From: Lysinibacillus sp. G4S2
Lineage (GTDB): Bacteria; Bacillota; Bacilli; Bacillales_A; Planococcaceae
Direction of reading: 5' to 3'
Length of the DNA: 64,000 nt
Assembly: GCF_030348505.1 (NCBI RefSeq)
Contig: NZ_JAUCFJ010000002.1
Span: forward strand, 4,778,001 to 4,842,000
Each line of letters begins with the position of its first letter. Position 1 is the stretch's first letter. Shown here one piece after another: positions 34,140 to 45,280 of the stretch. A model generated the notes under the pieces. It was not told where the DNA came from, made no database searches, and saw only the letters and a program-made list of their open reading frames with translations. The position numbers and the translations under genes are program-made.

Positions 34140-35482
34140 AAGATGTCACCGCCTTTTTCAGAATGACGATCTTCTATTTCTCGCTCAATTGGATTCTTTT
34201 TGAACATACGAACTAAAACGACAATACTTCCTATTGCCAATACAGCATACACACCAGCAAATAACAGCAGCATTAAATCCACATGGTCACTCGTTGTGGC
34301 CCCTTCTGGTGTTCGCATTAAACCATATAAGATCCAAGGCTGTCTTCCAACCTCAGCAAGCCACCAACCTGCTTCAATCGCAATAATTGAAAGTGGTCCA
34401 CCTGCAACAACAATCCATCTAAACCAACGTGAATGGATAAATAGCCAACCACGTGCTTTTCCGACTACGTAAAGCAGTGAAACTAATACCATAAACATGC
34501 CAATAAACACCATGAGATCAAAGAGGTAATGAATATAAAGTGGTGGTCGATCTTCTTCAGGATATTGATCTAAGCCAATTACCTCTGCGTTTGGATTATT
34601 ATGCGCTAAAATACTTAGAGCATAAGGTATTTTAATGGCATATTTTACTTCCTCACCATCTAATACACCAAATAGTATAAGCGAAGCTTTATCGTCTGTT
34701 TCAAAATGCCACTCAGCTGCAGCTAGTTTTTCTGGCTGATATTCTGCTAAGTATTTTCCTGAAAAATCTCCAATAATCGCTGCTGCAATGGAGAAAATCA
34801 GGCCAATCTTCATAAGTAAATATAATGATTTTTTATGGTACACATGCTTAGAGCCTCTAAGCATACGGTATCCTGCAATTGCCGCTAACACAAATGCCGC
34901 TGTCATATAAGCTGTAACGAGAACATGCGCTACCTTTGTCGGCATTGCTGGATTAAACATTGCTAAGAAAGGTTGAATATTTACAAGCTGTCCGTCCACA
35001 ATGTCAAACCCTTGAGGTGCATTCATAAACGCATTAACAATTGTTATAAATACGGCTGACATTGAAGCACCGACAGCAACAGGAATTAATAGCAGCATAT
35101 GCTTTTTCTGACTATCGAAGCGATCCCAAGTGTATAAGTAGATCCCTAAGAAGATGGCTTCAAAGAAAAATGCAAACGTTTCCATAAAGAGCGGTAATGC
35201 AATTGTTTGCCCGGCGAGCTGCATAAAATTCGGCCATAGTAAAGACAACTGTAAGCCAATTGCCGTCCCGGTTACAACTCCGACTGCAACTGTAATAACA
35301 AAACCTCGTGCCCAACGTCTTGCCATTAAAATATAGTGCTCATCATTCTTTTTATACCCAGTCCACTGAGCAATCATAATCATTAATGGGACACCAACAC
35401 CGATCGTCGCATAAATAATATGGAACGATAAAGTCAGCTCCGTTAATGCTCTACTCCAAAAGACTGCTGATTCATTCACCAT
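34136..35482 (-). CDS. cydA: Cytochrome bd ubiquinol oxidase subunit I
   Basis: This 448-residue membrane protein of about nine helices binds the hemes. The N-terminus holds LTLSFHIIYATIGVGVPLMI, with the conserved His, then VTGTAIGLQLSLLWPNFM and ALPLFMETFAFFFEAIFLGI. The quinol-binding Q-loop is short, as in the YthA/CIO-type subfamily. Family block GWWLAEVGRQPWILYGLMRT is present near 345. GGGGGG lies upstream of the ATG. A 34-residue membrane peptide gene precedes it. Expression is normally tied to oxygen supply; no operator could be called. Confidence 0.92.
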   Translation of the reverse strand: MVNESAVFWSRALTELTLSFHIIYATIGVGVPLMIMIAQWTGYKKNDEHYILMARRWARGFVITVAVGVVTGTAIGLQLSLLWPNFMQLAGQTIALPLFMETFAFFFEAIFLGIYLYTWDRFDSQKKHMLLLIPVAVGASMSAVFITIVNAFMNAPQGFDIVDGQLVNIQPFLAMFNPAMPTKVAHVLVTAYMTAAFVLAAIAGYRMLRGSKHVYHKKSLYLLMKIGLIFSIAAAIIGDFSGKYLAEYQPEKLAAAEWHFETDDKASLILFGVLDGEEVKYAIKIPYALSILAHNNPNAEVIGLDQYPEEDRPPLYIHYLFDLMVFIGMFMVLVSLLYVVGKARGWLFIHSRWFRWIVVAGGPLSIIAIEAGWWLAEVGRQPWILYGLMRTPEGATTSDHVDLMLLLFAGVYAVLAIGSIVVLVRMFKKNPIEREIEDRHSEKGGDIL

Positions 35483-35494
35483 TTCATTGCCCCC

Positions 35495-35599
35495 CTAACT
35501 TCCAAATATTTTTCCAAGCATGGAAAGTAGCATAATAATTCCAACGCCAAAGCTTAGCCATATGAGCTTTCTTTCCTGCGACTTATACAAAGCCAACAC
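35495..35599 (-). CDS. Small membrane peptide upstream of cydA
   Basis: This is a 34-residue frame: GTG start, then LALYKSQERKLIWLSFGVGI and IMLLSMLGKIFGS. It has one predicted membrane helix (about 12-30) after a basic segment. GGAAAGGAA lies just upstream of the GTG and the TTG behind it, and the stop is 12 bp ahead of the cydA start. Size, charge and location fit an extra single-helix oxidase subunit or a translation-coupled leader. I do not know a family for it. Confidence 0.55.
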   Translation of the reverse strand: MLALYKSQERKLIWLSFGVGIIMLLSMLGKIFGS

Positions 35600-35648
35600 T
35601 TCCTTTCCTTTCCCTTATTCTTATTTTCCACTATTGCAACGAAAAAAA

Positions 35649-35686
35649 CCTTTATAATGGACCGAAATTCCGGCCTATTATAAAGG
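35649..35686. terminator. Terminator between dagK and the cyd operon
   Basis: CCTTTATAATAGGCCGG pairs with the inverted CCGGTCCATTATAAAGG-type arm over AATTT (two mismatches) and is followed on the minus strand by TTTTTTTCG. Its position about 50 nt ahead of the first cyd start would also suit an attenuator. No gene is seen in 35690-35910. Confidence 0.65.
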
Positions 35687-35910
35687 TTTCAAATTTTGTT
35701 CAAGTAATATACGCACTTTTGCCAAACATTTTTCTTAATTCATTCACAATCCCAATTATTAGGGATGATTTTTAGTTTTCTGAACTATTCGAACGTTCAG
35801 ATATCTAATTAGTGCTTCACGTGTATTAAGCGAATCAGGCATTAGTTACCTGAATTTAATTGAGCTAGTCCTCTCAACTGAATGAAACAGAGCTCCGCTT
35901 TTAATGTCCG

Positions 35911-36825
35911 TTATATACGGTCACTCTCCCGAATATCTTCTAGTGGAACAAAGATTTCAATATGGCGCTTTAGGTTTTCAAATGTTGCAGGTGCGTCTCC
36001 ACCATATTCACCATCTAAGTTTAAATGTATTTCGTCTTCAGTAGATACTTTTACAACACTTGCCTTTTTATAAATAACACGATCATCATTCAAATGCTCG
36101 CCTCTTAATGCCATTGCAGCAAGCTGAATAAATTCAGGCAAGCTTACTTTTTTCAATACGATTAAAGTAAAGTAGCCATCATTAATACTTGCGTCTGGTG
36201 CAAGCTTTTCAAAGCCACCCACAGAATTTGTTAAGCCACATAAAAACATCATGGCATCCCCATCAAACACTTCACCATCATATTCGATACGCATGTGGGA
36301 AGCTTTGATCGATGGAATCATTTCTACTGCTTTTAAGTAATAAGCTAACTGTCCTAGCATTGTTTTCATTTTACTTGGTACTTCATAAGTTAACTCTGTA
36401 ATGCGTCCACCGGCTGCAATATTGATGAAATAGCGTTCTCCATTTAATAAACCCACATCCACTGGCAACGTCTCACCTTTTATTATAATCTCAACGGCAT
36501 CTGCAATATTACGAGGGATTTGCACTGCACGGGCGAAATCATTCGTTGTGCCCATCGGAATTAGACCAACTTTCGGACGATTTTCAAATGGACTCACACC
36601 TGAAACAACTTCATTTAAAGTGCCATCTCCACCAACTGCAATGATTATATCAAAGCCACGTTCTACTGCATCTTTTGCCGCAACGGTTGCATCGCCTTCG
36701 CAAGTTGTTGCGTGACAAGATGTCTCATAGCCTGCTACCTCTAGTTTTTCCAATACTTCTGGTAGATGCTTTTTAAACACTTCACGTCCAGATGTAGGAT
36801 TATAAATGATTCTTGCTCGTTTCAT
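35911..36825 (-). CDS. dagK: Diacylglycerol kinase (DagK/YerQ type)
   Basis: This 304-residue soluble lipid kinase phosphorylates diacylglycerol to phosphatidate, recycling the lipid left by lipoteichoic acid synthesis. Visible motifs are RIIYNPTSGRE at the N-terminus, IIAVGGDGTLNEVVSGV (ATP binding, near 63), GLIPMGTTNDFARAVQIP, and DGDAMMFLCGLTNSVGGFEK with APDASINDGYFTL in the second domain. The ATG at 36825 has GAAGAAGGT upstream; the longer frame has none. The yerQ-like gene sits near gat and rlmCD as in B. subtilis. Confidence 0.93.
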   Translation of the reverse strand: MKRARIIYNPTSGREVFKKHLPEVLEKLEVAGYETSCHATTCEGDATVAAKDAVERGFDIIIAVGGDGTLNEVVSGVSPFENRPKVGLIPMGTTNDFARAVQIPRNIADAVEIIIKGETLPVDVGLLNGERYFINIAAGGRITELTYEVPSKMKTMLGQLAYYLKAVEMIPSIKASHMRIEYDGEVFDGDAMMFLCGLTNSVGGFEKLAPDASINDGYFTLIVLKKVSLPEFIQLAAMALRGEHLNDDRVIYKKASVVKVSTEDEIHLNLDGEYGGDAPATFENLKRHIEIFVPLEDIRESDRI

Positions 36826-36904
36826 AACATACCTTCTTCGCTTCATAAGATTCTATTTCTTTCAACGTATTATACGTTTAATTGTTGCATTGAACTTTTA
36901 ATAG

Positions 36905-37110
36905 GTTCATCACCAAAACGTGTGGTTGATTTCCGTTCCAGCTGGGCGCTTTCCTGGGGGCGTCCGATGAGCCGCTTCACTCGCGATGCTCGCTCCAGGG
37001 TCTCATTTGTGACGCTAATCCCCAAGGAGTCGCCCAGCCTCCACTCCAATCAACTTATATACATAGCATACGTTTTAACTAATGTTATCCACAACTTTTG
37101 GTGATGAGCC
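36905..37110. repeat. Dispersed palindromic repeat, long form
   Basis: Outer ends TTCATCACCAAAACGTGTGG and CCACAACTTTTGGTGATGAG are inverted copies. The inside carries GTTGATTTCCGTTCCAGCTG, GCTTTCCTGGGGGCGTCCGA, CTCCAGGGTCTCATTTGTGA and CTCCACTCCAATCAACTTAT. Confidence 0.85.
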
Positions 37111-37172
37111 TTTTAATAGTCAATAAAGGCAAACATATCCTATTCTCTGATGTGCTGCCGTGTGATCTACCA

Positions 37173-37733
37173 TTATTTCAACGCAGCTGTTACTTGCTTT
37201 TTAAAATCCTCATAAACAAATGTCCAATATGATTTATCAGTAATATTCTCTTCACGAATTGCTGCATATAACGCCTTTTGTGCATCTTCAAATGTAGGAT
37301 CTTCTTTATCAGGTAAGCTAGCTCGTTTACTCACTACTAGTTCCTGTAATTCTGGTGCACGTGGTCCCCATTTTCCAACAACCTGACCTGCGTCATCTAA
37401 TAAAATATAAATCGGAATTGCACGGCCACCGTTTGTTAAATAGCGATCAATTAAATCTGTATCAGCATCACGTAGTACTGCACGCATTTCTACTCCTGCT
37501 GCCTCTGCAACTCGACGAATAATTGGATTGTTTAACATCGCGTCCCCGCACCAATCCTCAGTAATTGTTAAAATTTTTGGTTGCTTGTCCTTCAGTAGCT
37601 CGATAAAGCCATCATTTGTTGGCACCTCAAAGCTATCATAAATACGGAAGCTTTCCTCTTTTAACGTAGTCATATTATCCATATATTGTTGCATCGAAAT
37701 CGCATCATTGAAATATTGTTGTTCTGTTTTCAT
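37173..37733 (-). CDS. Thioredoxin-like protein
   Basis: This 186-residue protein has a thioredoxin fold with a single-cysteine active site ITEDWCGDAMLNNPIIRR (near 75-92) in place of CxxC, as in the YbbN/bacilliredoxin-like "thioredoxin family" proteins of Bacillales. The cis-Pro region is NGGRAIPIYILLDDAGQVVG. The ATG at 37733 has AGGAGGT nine bases upstream; the longer frame reaches into a repeat element. It probably works in cytosolic thiol redox. The partner is unknown. Confidence 0.85.
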   Translation of the reverse strand: MKTEQQYFNDAISMQQYMDNMTTLKEESFRIYDSFEVPTNDGFIELLKDKQPKILTITEDWCGDAMLNNPIIRRVAEAAGVEMRAVLRDADTDLIDRYLTNGGRAIPIYILLDDAGQVVGKWGPRAPELQELVVSKRASLPDKEDPTFEDAQKALYAAIREENITDKSYWTFVYEDFKKQVTAALK

Positions 37734-37830
37734 CGATTGACCTCCTAATGTTATATCATGTTCTATTCTATATTTTGCTATGAATACTCTTTTTAGACAA
37801 CCATAAAGTGTTAAGTTGGTATTTTTTAGT

Positions 37831-37903
37831 CTTATCACCAAAACGTGTGGTTGATTTCCGTTCCACTTAACAAATTTCATCGACAACTTTTGGGGATGAG
37901 CCA
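37831..37903. repeat. Dispersed palindromic repeat, minimal form
   Basis: This 73-bp copy keeps only the ends, CTTATCACCAAAACGTGTGG and CGACAACTTTTGGGGATGAG, plus GTTGATTTCCGTTCC. The middle is deleted. Confidence 0.8.
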
Positions 37904-38055
37904 TTTTTTATTATAATTCCACATTAAAATTGAGGGAAGACACGATGTGTAACTTACCTAAGCATACCAGCGACTGCCCCGCTGACTGAATGCTTGTCGA
38001 ACACTTTGAATGATACCTCAAAGAATGTTTAGTATGTATTATTTTTTAAAAATAA

Positions 38056-38090
38056 AAAGCCAAGAAAGCGAATTTGCTCTCTTGGCTTTC
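38056..38090 (-). terminator. Terminator of gatCAB
   Basis: AGCCAAGAGAGC pairs with GCTTTCTTGGCT on the minus strand and TTTTTATTTTT follows, about 15 bp behind the gatB stop. Confidence 0.9.
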
Positions 38091-38104
38091 TGTTGTAATT
38101 GAAA

Positions 38105-39532
38105 TTAACGTTTTGCAATTTCTTGTTGTAATAATTTATTAACCATTGGTGGGTTCGCTTGACCTTTAGTTGCTTTCATAATTTGACCAACTAAGAAGCC
38201 AATAGCACGATCCTTACCGTTTTTGAAGTCTTCGATTGATTGGGCATTGTTGTCTAGAACTTCTGTAACGATCGCAAGTAATGCACCTTCATCAGAAATT
38301 TGAACTAAACCTTTTGCTTTAACGATTTCTCCTGCAGAGCCGCCGTTTTCTACTAATTCAGCAAATACTTTTTTACCGATTTTAGAAGAAATTGTACCGT
38401 CAGTGATTAATTTCACCATTTCCGCAAGGTTTTCTGGTGTTAATGCAGTATCTTTAAGGTCTTTTTGTTCTGCATTTAAGTATGCAGAAACATCACCCAT
38501 AAGCCAGTTTGCAGAAAGCTTAGCATCCGCATCTTTAGCTACCATAGCCTCGAAGAAGTCTGAGATTTCTTTTGAAATAACAAGAACTCCTGCATCATAT
38601 GGAGTTAAGCCTAATTCTTCAACATAGCGTTTTTTACGAGCGTCTGGAAGCTCTGGAATTTCTGATTTTACTCGCTCTAACCATTCATCAGAGATCGATA
38701 GACGTACTAAGTCTGGCTCTGGGAAGTAACGATAATCGTCTGTTCCTTCTTTCACACGCATAAGGATTGTTTTACCTGTTTTTTCATCAAAACGACGAGT
38801 TTCTTGCTCAATTACTCCACCTGAAAGAAGTACATCCGCTTGGCGTAATTCCTCGTGCTCTAAACCACGACGAACATAGTTGAATGAGTTCAAGTTTTTA
38901 AGCTCTGTTTTCGTACCGAATTCTTCTTGACCATATGGGCGGATTGAGATGTTGGCATCACAACGTAAAGATCCTTCTTCCATTTTACAGTCTGAAACAT
39001 CTGAATATTGGATGATTGATTTTATTTTTTCAAGATACGCATACGCTTCGTTCGGCGTGCGAATATCTGGCTCAGAAACGATTTCTACAAGTGGTGTACC
39101 TTGACGGTTAAAGTCAACTAAAGAGTGGTCGCCACTGTGAGACAGTTTACCAGCATCTTCTTCCATATGAAGACGAGTAATACCAATACGTTTTGTGTAA
39201 CCATCTACTTCGATATCAACCCAGCCGTTTTTACCGATTGGCTTGTCGAATTGAGAAATTTGATAAGCTTTCGGATTATCTGGATAGAAGTAGTTTTTAC
39301 GGTCAAATTTTGTTTCTTGTTCGATTTCCATGTTAAGTGCAAGTGATGCACGCATTGCGAAATCAACAACATTTTTATTAAGTACAGGAAGGACACCAGG
39401 ATAGCCTAGGTCGATAACTGTAGTATTTGTATTTGGTTCAGCACCGAAGTGGGCTGGTGCTGGTGAGAAGATTTTTGAGTTCGTTTTTAACTCAACGTGT
39501 ACTTCTAAACCAATGACTGTTTCAAAGTTCAT
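38105..39532 (-). CDS. gatB: Asp-tRNA(Asn)/Glu-tRNA(Gln) amidotransferase subunit B
   Basis: This 475-residue protein binds the mischarged tRNA and phosphorylates the Glu or Asp so that GatA-derived ammonia can amidate it. The start [20 protein letters not shown] is typical; [10 protein letters not shown] and [20 protein letters not shown] are family motifs and the C-terminal YqeY-like tail ends [12 protein letters not shown]-like. GGGAGGG lies just upstream of the ATG at 39532, one base behind the gatA stop. Confidence 0.97.
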   Translation of the reverse strand: MNFETVIGLEVHVELKTNSKIFSPAPAHFGAEPNTNTTVIDLGYPGVLPVLNKNVVDFAMRASLALNMEIEQETKFDRKNYFYPDNPKAYQISQFDKPIGKNGWVDIEVDGYTKRIGITRLHMEEDAGKLSHSGDHSLVDFNRQGTPLVEIVSEPDIRTPNEAYAYLEKIKSIIQYSDVSDCKMEEGSLRCDANISIRPYGQEEFGTKTELKNLNSFNYVRRGLEHEELRQADVLLSGGVIEQETRRFDEKTGKTILMRVKEGTDDYRYFPEPDLVRLSISDEWLERVKSEIPELPDARKKRYVEELGLTPYDAGVLVISKEISDFFEAMVAKDADAKLSANWLMGDVSAYLNAEQKDLKDTALTPENLAEMVKLITDGTISSKIGKKVFAELVENGGSAGEIVKAKGLVQISDEGALLAIVTEVLDNNAQSIEDFKNGKDRAIGFLVGQIMKATKGQANPPMVNKLLQQEIAKR

Positions 39533-39533
39533 G

Positions 39534-40997
39534 TTATTTTCCCTCCCAAATTTGAGGAACTTGTTTATGGAACTCCGTTGCTTGTTCAAAAGCATGAGCT
39601 ACACGGTAAATTGTTGCTTCGTCGAAATATTTACCGATAATTTGTAAGCCTAGTGGCAGTCCATTTTCAAAACCACATGGGATTGAGATGGCTGGTACAC
39701 CAGCTAGGTTCATTGGAATCGTTAAAATATCGTTCGCATACATCGTCATTGGATCATCGACGTTTTCACCAATTTTAAATGCTGGTGTAGGAGAAGTTGG
39801 TCCAATGATTACGTCAAAGTCTTCGAATACTTTGTCGTAGTCTGCTTTGATCAGTGTACGTGCTTGTTGAGCTTTTTTGTAGTAAGCATCATACGTACCT
39901 GCACTTAGTGAGTAAGTACCAAGCATGATACGACGTTTTACTTCATCACCAAAGCCTTGTGCACGTGTTTCTTTATAAAGGTCCATTAAGTTATTAACGT
40001 TTTCTGCGCGGAAACCATAGCGGATACCATCAAAACGAGATAGGTTAGAGGACGCTTCAGAAGAAGACAGGATATAGTAAGCTGCAAGTGCGTATTTCGA
40101 GTGAGGAAGTGATACTTCTTCCACTGTAGCACCTAAGCCTTTTAATACTTCTAATGCTTCAAGCACTGATTGACGTGCTGCTTCGCCAACACCTTCACCA
40201 AGGAATTCTTTTGGCACGGCGATACGTAAGCCTTTTACGTCACCTGTAAGGGCTGCTACGTAGTTTGGTACTTCTACGTCTGCTGAAGTTGAATCGTTTG
40301 CATCTAAACCTGCAATTGCTTCAAGTAATAGAGCGTTGTCTTCAACATTACGTGTAATAGGCCCGATTTGATCTAAAGAAGATGCAAATGCCACTAAACC
40401 AAAGCGCGATACACGACCATATGTAGGCTTCATCCCTACAACACCGCAATAAGCTGCTGGTTGACGGATTGAACCACCTGTATCAGAACCAAGTGAGAAT
40501 GGTACTTCACCTGCTGCTACTGCTGCTGCAGACGCACCTGAAGATCCACCTGGTACGTGGTTTAAGTTCCATGGATTTTTTGTTGTTTTATAGTATGAGT
40601 TTTCGTTTGAAGAACCCATTGCAAACTCGTCCATGTTTAATTTACCGATAGTAACCATACCTGCTTCACGTAGCTTGTTAACTACTGTTGCATCATAGAT
40701 TGGCATAAAGCCTTCTAGAATTTTAGAAGCACAAGTTGTTTCTAAGCCTTCTGTAACGATGTTGTCTTTTACACCGATAGGTAGACCGAAAAGTGGTCCA
40801 CGCTCTTCAAATGGCACTTTGTCCATTTCAGCTGCTTGTGCAGTTGCTTTTTCTTCGTTTGAAGCAAGGAAAGCTTGTACATCTCCGTCAAGCTTCGCCA
40901 CACGTTCGTATGCTTCTTTTGTTAAATCAGCGATTGTTAGGTTACCCGCTTTAATATCAGCTTGTAGCTCCTTTGCTGAACGTTCAAATAACGTCAT
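39534..40997 (-). CDS. gatA: Asp-tRNA(Asn)/Glu-tRNA(Gln) amidotransferase subunit A
   Basis: This 487-residue amidase releases ammonia from glutamine. The Ser-cisSer-Lys triad is visible as [11 protein letters not shown] (Lys near 79), [16 protein letters not shown] (near 150) and [17 protein letters not shown] (near 175). It ends in the normal region, after [24 protein letters not shown] sits eight bases ahead of the ATG, 24 bp behind gatC. It works as a complex with GatB and GatC. Confidence 0.97.
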   Translation of the reverse strand: MTLFERSAKELQADIKAGNLTIADLTKEAYERVAKLDGDVQAFLASNEEKATAQAAEMDKVPFEERGPLFGLPIGVKDNIVTEGLETTCASKILEGFMPIYDATVVNKLREAGMVTIGKLNMDEFAMGSSNENSYYKTTKNPWNLNHVPGGSSGASAAAVAAGEVPFSLGSDTGGSIRQPAAYCGVVGMKPTYGRVSRFGLVAFASSLDQIGPITRNVEDNALLLEAIAGLDANDSTSADVEVPNYVAALTGDVKGLRIAVPKEFLGEGVGEAARQSVLEALEVLKGLGATVEEVSLPHSKYALAAYYILSSSEASSNLSRFDGIRYGFRAENVNNLMDLYKETRAQGFGDEVKRRIMLGTYSLSAGTYDAYYKKAQQARTLIKADYDKVFEDFDVIIGPTSPTPAFKIGENVDDPMTMYANDILTIPMNLAGVPAISIPCGFENGLPLGLQIIGKYFDEATIYRVAHAFEQATEFHKQVPQIWEGK

Positions 40998-41021
40998 GAG
41001 GAATCCTCCTATGTTTTAGTA

Positions 41022-41309
41022 TTACATGATAGCTGGTACTTTTACTTGACCATCTTCTTGTTCTTTTACGTTTAACATCATTACTTCACGGTCTAAGCCT
41101 TTTGTTGCCACATCTTCACGCATTACGTTTACTAGTGGTAAAACATGAGTTGTCGGTTCAACATTCGTTGTATCTAACTCATTTAATTGCTCTGCGAAGT
41201 CTGTAATTTTCCCAAGCTGCTCAGCAAATTTCTCTGCTTCCTCTTCTGTAATTGCAAGACGCGCTAAATTTGCAACGTGCTTAACTTCTTCTTTTGTTAA
41301 TTTTGCCAT
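41022..41309 (-). CDS. gatC: Asp-tRNA(Asn)/Glu-tRNA(Gln) amidotransferase subunit C
   Basis: This 95-residue subunit wraps around GatA and GatB. The sequence shows the family start [40 protein letters not shown] and the end [24 protein letters not shown] precedes the ATG. It opens the gatCAB operon. Confidence 0.95.
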   Translation of the reverse strand: MAKLTKEEVKHVANLARLAITEEEAEKFAEQLGKITDFAEQLNELDTTNVEPTTHVLPLVNVMREDVATKGLDREVMMLNVKEQEDGQVKVPAIM

Positions 41310-41578
41310 TTTTCACACCTCCGAATACCATTCAATTCATTGTTTTTATCGATAACAATAGGGTTGAATAAACTTAACCATGCAAATAATCATAACATTT
41401 TTCATATTAAAAATCACAACTTTCACCAAAAATATAGAAACTTTCACTACTATGACGAAGTGTTGTCTCTAGTGACTGTTCTCAGCTTTATAAGACTTGC
41501 TTTCCACGGCAATGCAAGATCCGCATCAATGTGCTCCTGCGACAAGTTGGAAGATCTCGAAATACGAATATGACGTTC

Positions 41579-41914
41579 TATCTGTCACTTTGATAGTTCT
41601 ATCCGTCGCTTCAGCTCTTCTATCCGTCGCTTTGATAGTTCTATCCGTCACTTCAGCTCTTTTATCCGTCACTTCGATAGTTCTATCCGTCACTTCAGCT
41701 CTTCTATCCGTCGCTTCGATAATTCTATCCGTCACTTCAGCTCTTTTATCCATCGCTTTGATAATTCTATCCGTCACTTCAGCTCTTTTATCCGTCGCTT
41801 CGACGATTCTATCCGTCACTTCAGCTCTTTTATCCGTCGCTTCGACGATTCTATCCGTCACTTCAGCTCTTTTATCCGTCGCTTTGATAGTTCTATCCGT
41901 CGCTTCGACTTTTT
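41579..41914. repeat. Array of 16 tandem 21-bp units
   Basis: Units alternate between CTATCCGTCACTTCAGCTCT-T and (C/T)TATCCGTCGCTTTGATAGT-T types, 16 in a row without gaps. Both strands stay open in frame (minus peptide VTDRIVEATDKRAE). No ATG with a ribosome site leads into it. It lies between gatC and the camS terminator. Confidence 0.9.
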
Positions 41915-41930
41915 TCATTTCTTCTGCACC

Positions 41931-41967
41931 CAAAAAAATATAGTCAGCACGAGGCTGACTATATTTT
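41931..41967 (-). terminator. Terminator of camS
   Basis: ATATAGTCAG pairs with CTGACTATAT over CCTCG and TTTTTTTGGG follows; the stem touches the camS stop codon. Confidence 0.9.
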
Positions 41968-43099
41968 AGTATATATGGACGAGTGGTTCCTTTTCGTTGG
42001 CTTTTTTAATGATTAGTGCCTCTGGACCGTTCATCGAGGTAACACTTACTTCAACGTTAATATTATCAAATTGATTGATTAGAACACCTGTTAAATATTG
42101 AGTAAAGCCAGTAATTTCAGCCTTACCGAAGAATTGGATTGGGATTTCAATCGTTAGCTTTTGAATTTTTTTATTTTGATAGAAACCTGTTCCTACCACA
42201 CTAGTATAGTTAGAAAAATATTTATCTACATCTTGTTTGAAATTCTTAAAGTTATTGCTAACATCTCGATATACATCCTCTGATTCAGCCGTTGGGAACA
42301 GTACATACTCTTCATCAATAGCTTTCCAATCAGCAATATCGTTTTCTCCAGCTTTTGCTACGCCATAGCTAAAATACGTTCCTGGAACAATGTCATTGCG
42401 AGCTTTCTGCTTAAACAAACCTACTACAATCGGTACATCTTTCAATTCATCACGAGTTCTTAAGCGGGACACAATTTCCGCAGCCATCTTCTTTCCTTCC
42501 TCAATAAGCTTAGCCTCTGGAATTGGTTCCTCATAGTACTCCCCATACTTTTCTTTTTGATAATAGTAAATAGAATTTAAGGCAAGTCCTATCGAAATAC
42601 CGCCTAATTTCACTTTATCATCATCTGTTTTTGTTAAATAATTTTGCTCAACAATATGTGATAAATAGATTGGGGCTTTCTTCGCACGTTCCTCTGCAGG
42701 CATTGAGTCCGTCGTTGGAGGATTTAACCCCTCCTTACCTTGTGAACTGCGCTTCAGCCACTCGGTCACTGTACTTTCCGCTAAATATTGCCCTTCCTGG
42801 AAGTAGTAGTCTTCTGTATCAAACTCGTTTTGAGAAAGACGCATTAAACCTGTTTCTACTTCCTTCATATCATATTTTGTAAAAATATTTGAAACTACTA
42901 ATCCTCTGCTAGCACTTTTTTTATAAGGAGTTAGCGTTCTATAGTAAGAATCATCAATCTTATAGCTTGGAATAATCGTTGTTTCCGCTTTCTCCTGTTG
43001 CGTCTCCTTTGTTAGCTCTGTGTCCTTCTCTTTAGTAGGCACACAGCCGACTAGCATTGCAGCAGCGACAATTGCTGGAATGAGTCGAAATGACTTCAT
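41966..43099 (-). CDS. camS: CamS-family lipoprotein
   Basis: This 377-residue lipoprotein has a signal peptide with lipobox (IPAIVAAAMLVGC, Cys at residue 19). CamS proteins are cell-surface lipoproteins whose signal peptide is the source of the cAM373-like sex pheromone in enterococci and staphylococci; the B. subtilis member is YerH. Family features: YRTLTPYKKSASRGLVVSN, NEFDTEDYYFQEGQYLAEST and VVGTGFYQNKKIQKLTIEIP. It sits behind ligA, as in B. subtilis. The mature function is not known. Confidence 0.92.
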   Translation of the reverse strand: MKSFRLIPAIVAAAMLVGCVPTKEKDTELTKETQQEKAETTIIPSYKIDDSYYRTLTPYKKSASRGLVVSNIFTKYDMKEVETGLMRLSQNEFDTEDYYFQEGQYLAESTVTEWLKRSSQGKEGLNPPTTDSMPAEERAKKAPIYLSHIVEQNYLTKTDDDKVKLGGISIGLALNSIYYYQKEKYGEYYEEPIPEAKLIEEGKKMAAEIVSRLRTRDELKDVPIVVGLFKQKARNDIVPGTYFSYGVAKAGENDIADWKAIDEEYVLFPTAESEDVYRDVSNNFKNFKQDVDKYFSNYTSVVGTGFYQNKKIQKLTIEIPIQFFGKAEITGFTQYLTGVLINQFDNINVEVSVTSMNGPEALIIKKANEKEPLVHIY

Positions 43100-43204
43100 T
43101 ATTTTAATACTCCTTTACTGATTTTCATTTTCTGCTTGACGAATCTGTGAACAGAATTTTGAAAAACTCCTGTTTTCCTCCTAAACAGCTAGGACAATTC
43201 GTCA

Positions 43205-43240
43205 AGACTTTAGCTGTTTCACTGGAATCAGCTAAAGTCT
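43205..43240. terminator. Hairpin between ligA and camS
   Basis: AGACTTTAGCTG pairs perfectly with CAGCTAAAGTCT over 12 bases. The T-run ATTTTTTC lies on the plus-strand side, so on the minus strand it is only a weak terminator or a processing site. Confidence 0.6.
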
Positions 43241-43259
43241 ATTTTTTCATCTTAAAATA

Positions 43260-45266
<2,007 letters not shown>

Positions 45267-45280
45267 TTAAGTTCCTCCGC

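Noticed and set aside
37734-37904. N-terminal extension of the thioredoxin-like protein
   Set aside because: The extension is translated repeat element; AGGAGG marks the start at 37733.
32653-41914. Possible CRISPR arrays
   Set aside because: Units are head-to-tail without unique spacers and no cas genes are present.
41497-41943. Long repetitive frames on both strands over the 21-bp array
   Set aside because: A 21-bp period keeps frames open on both strands; the minus frame needs a TTG without a ribosome site.
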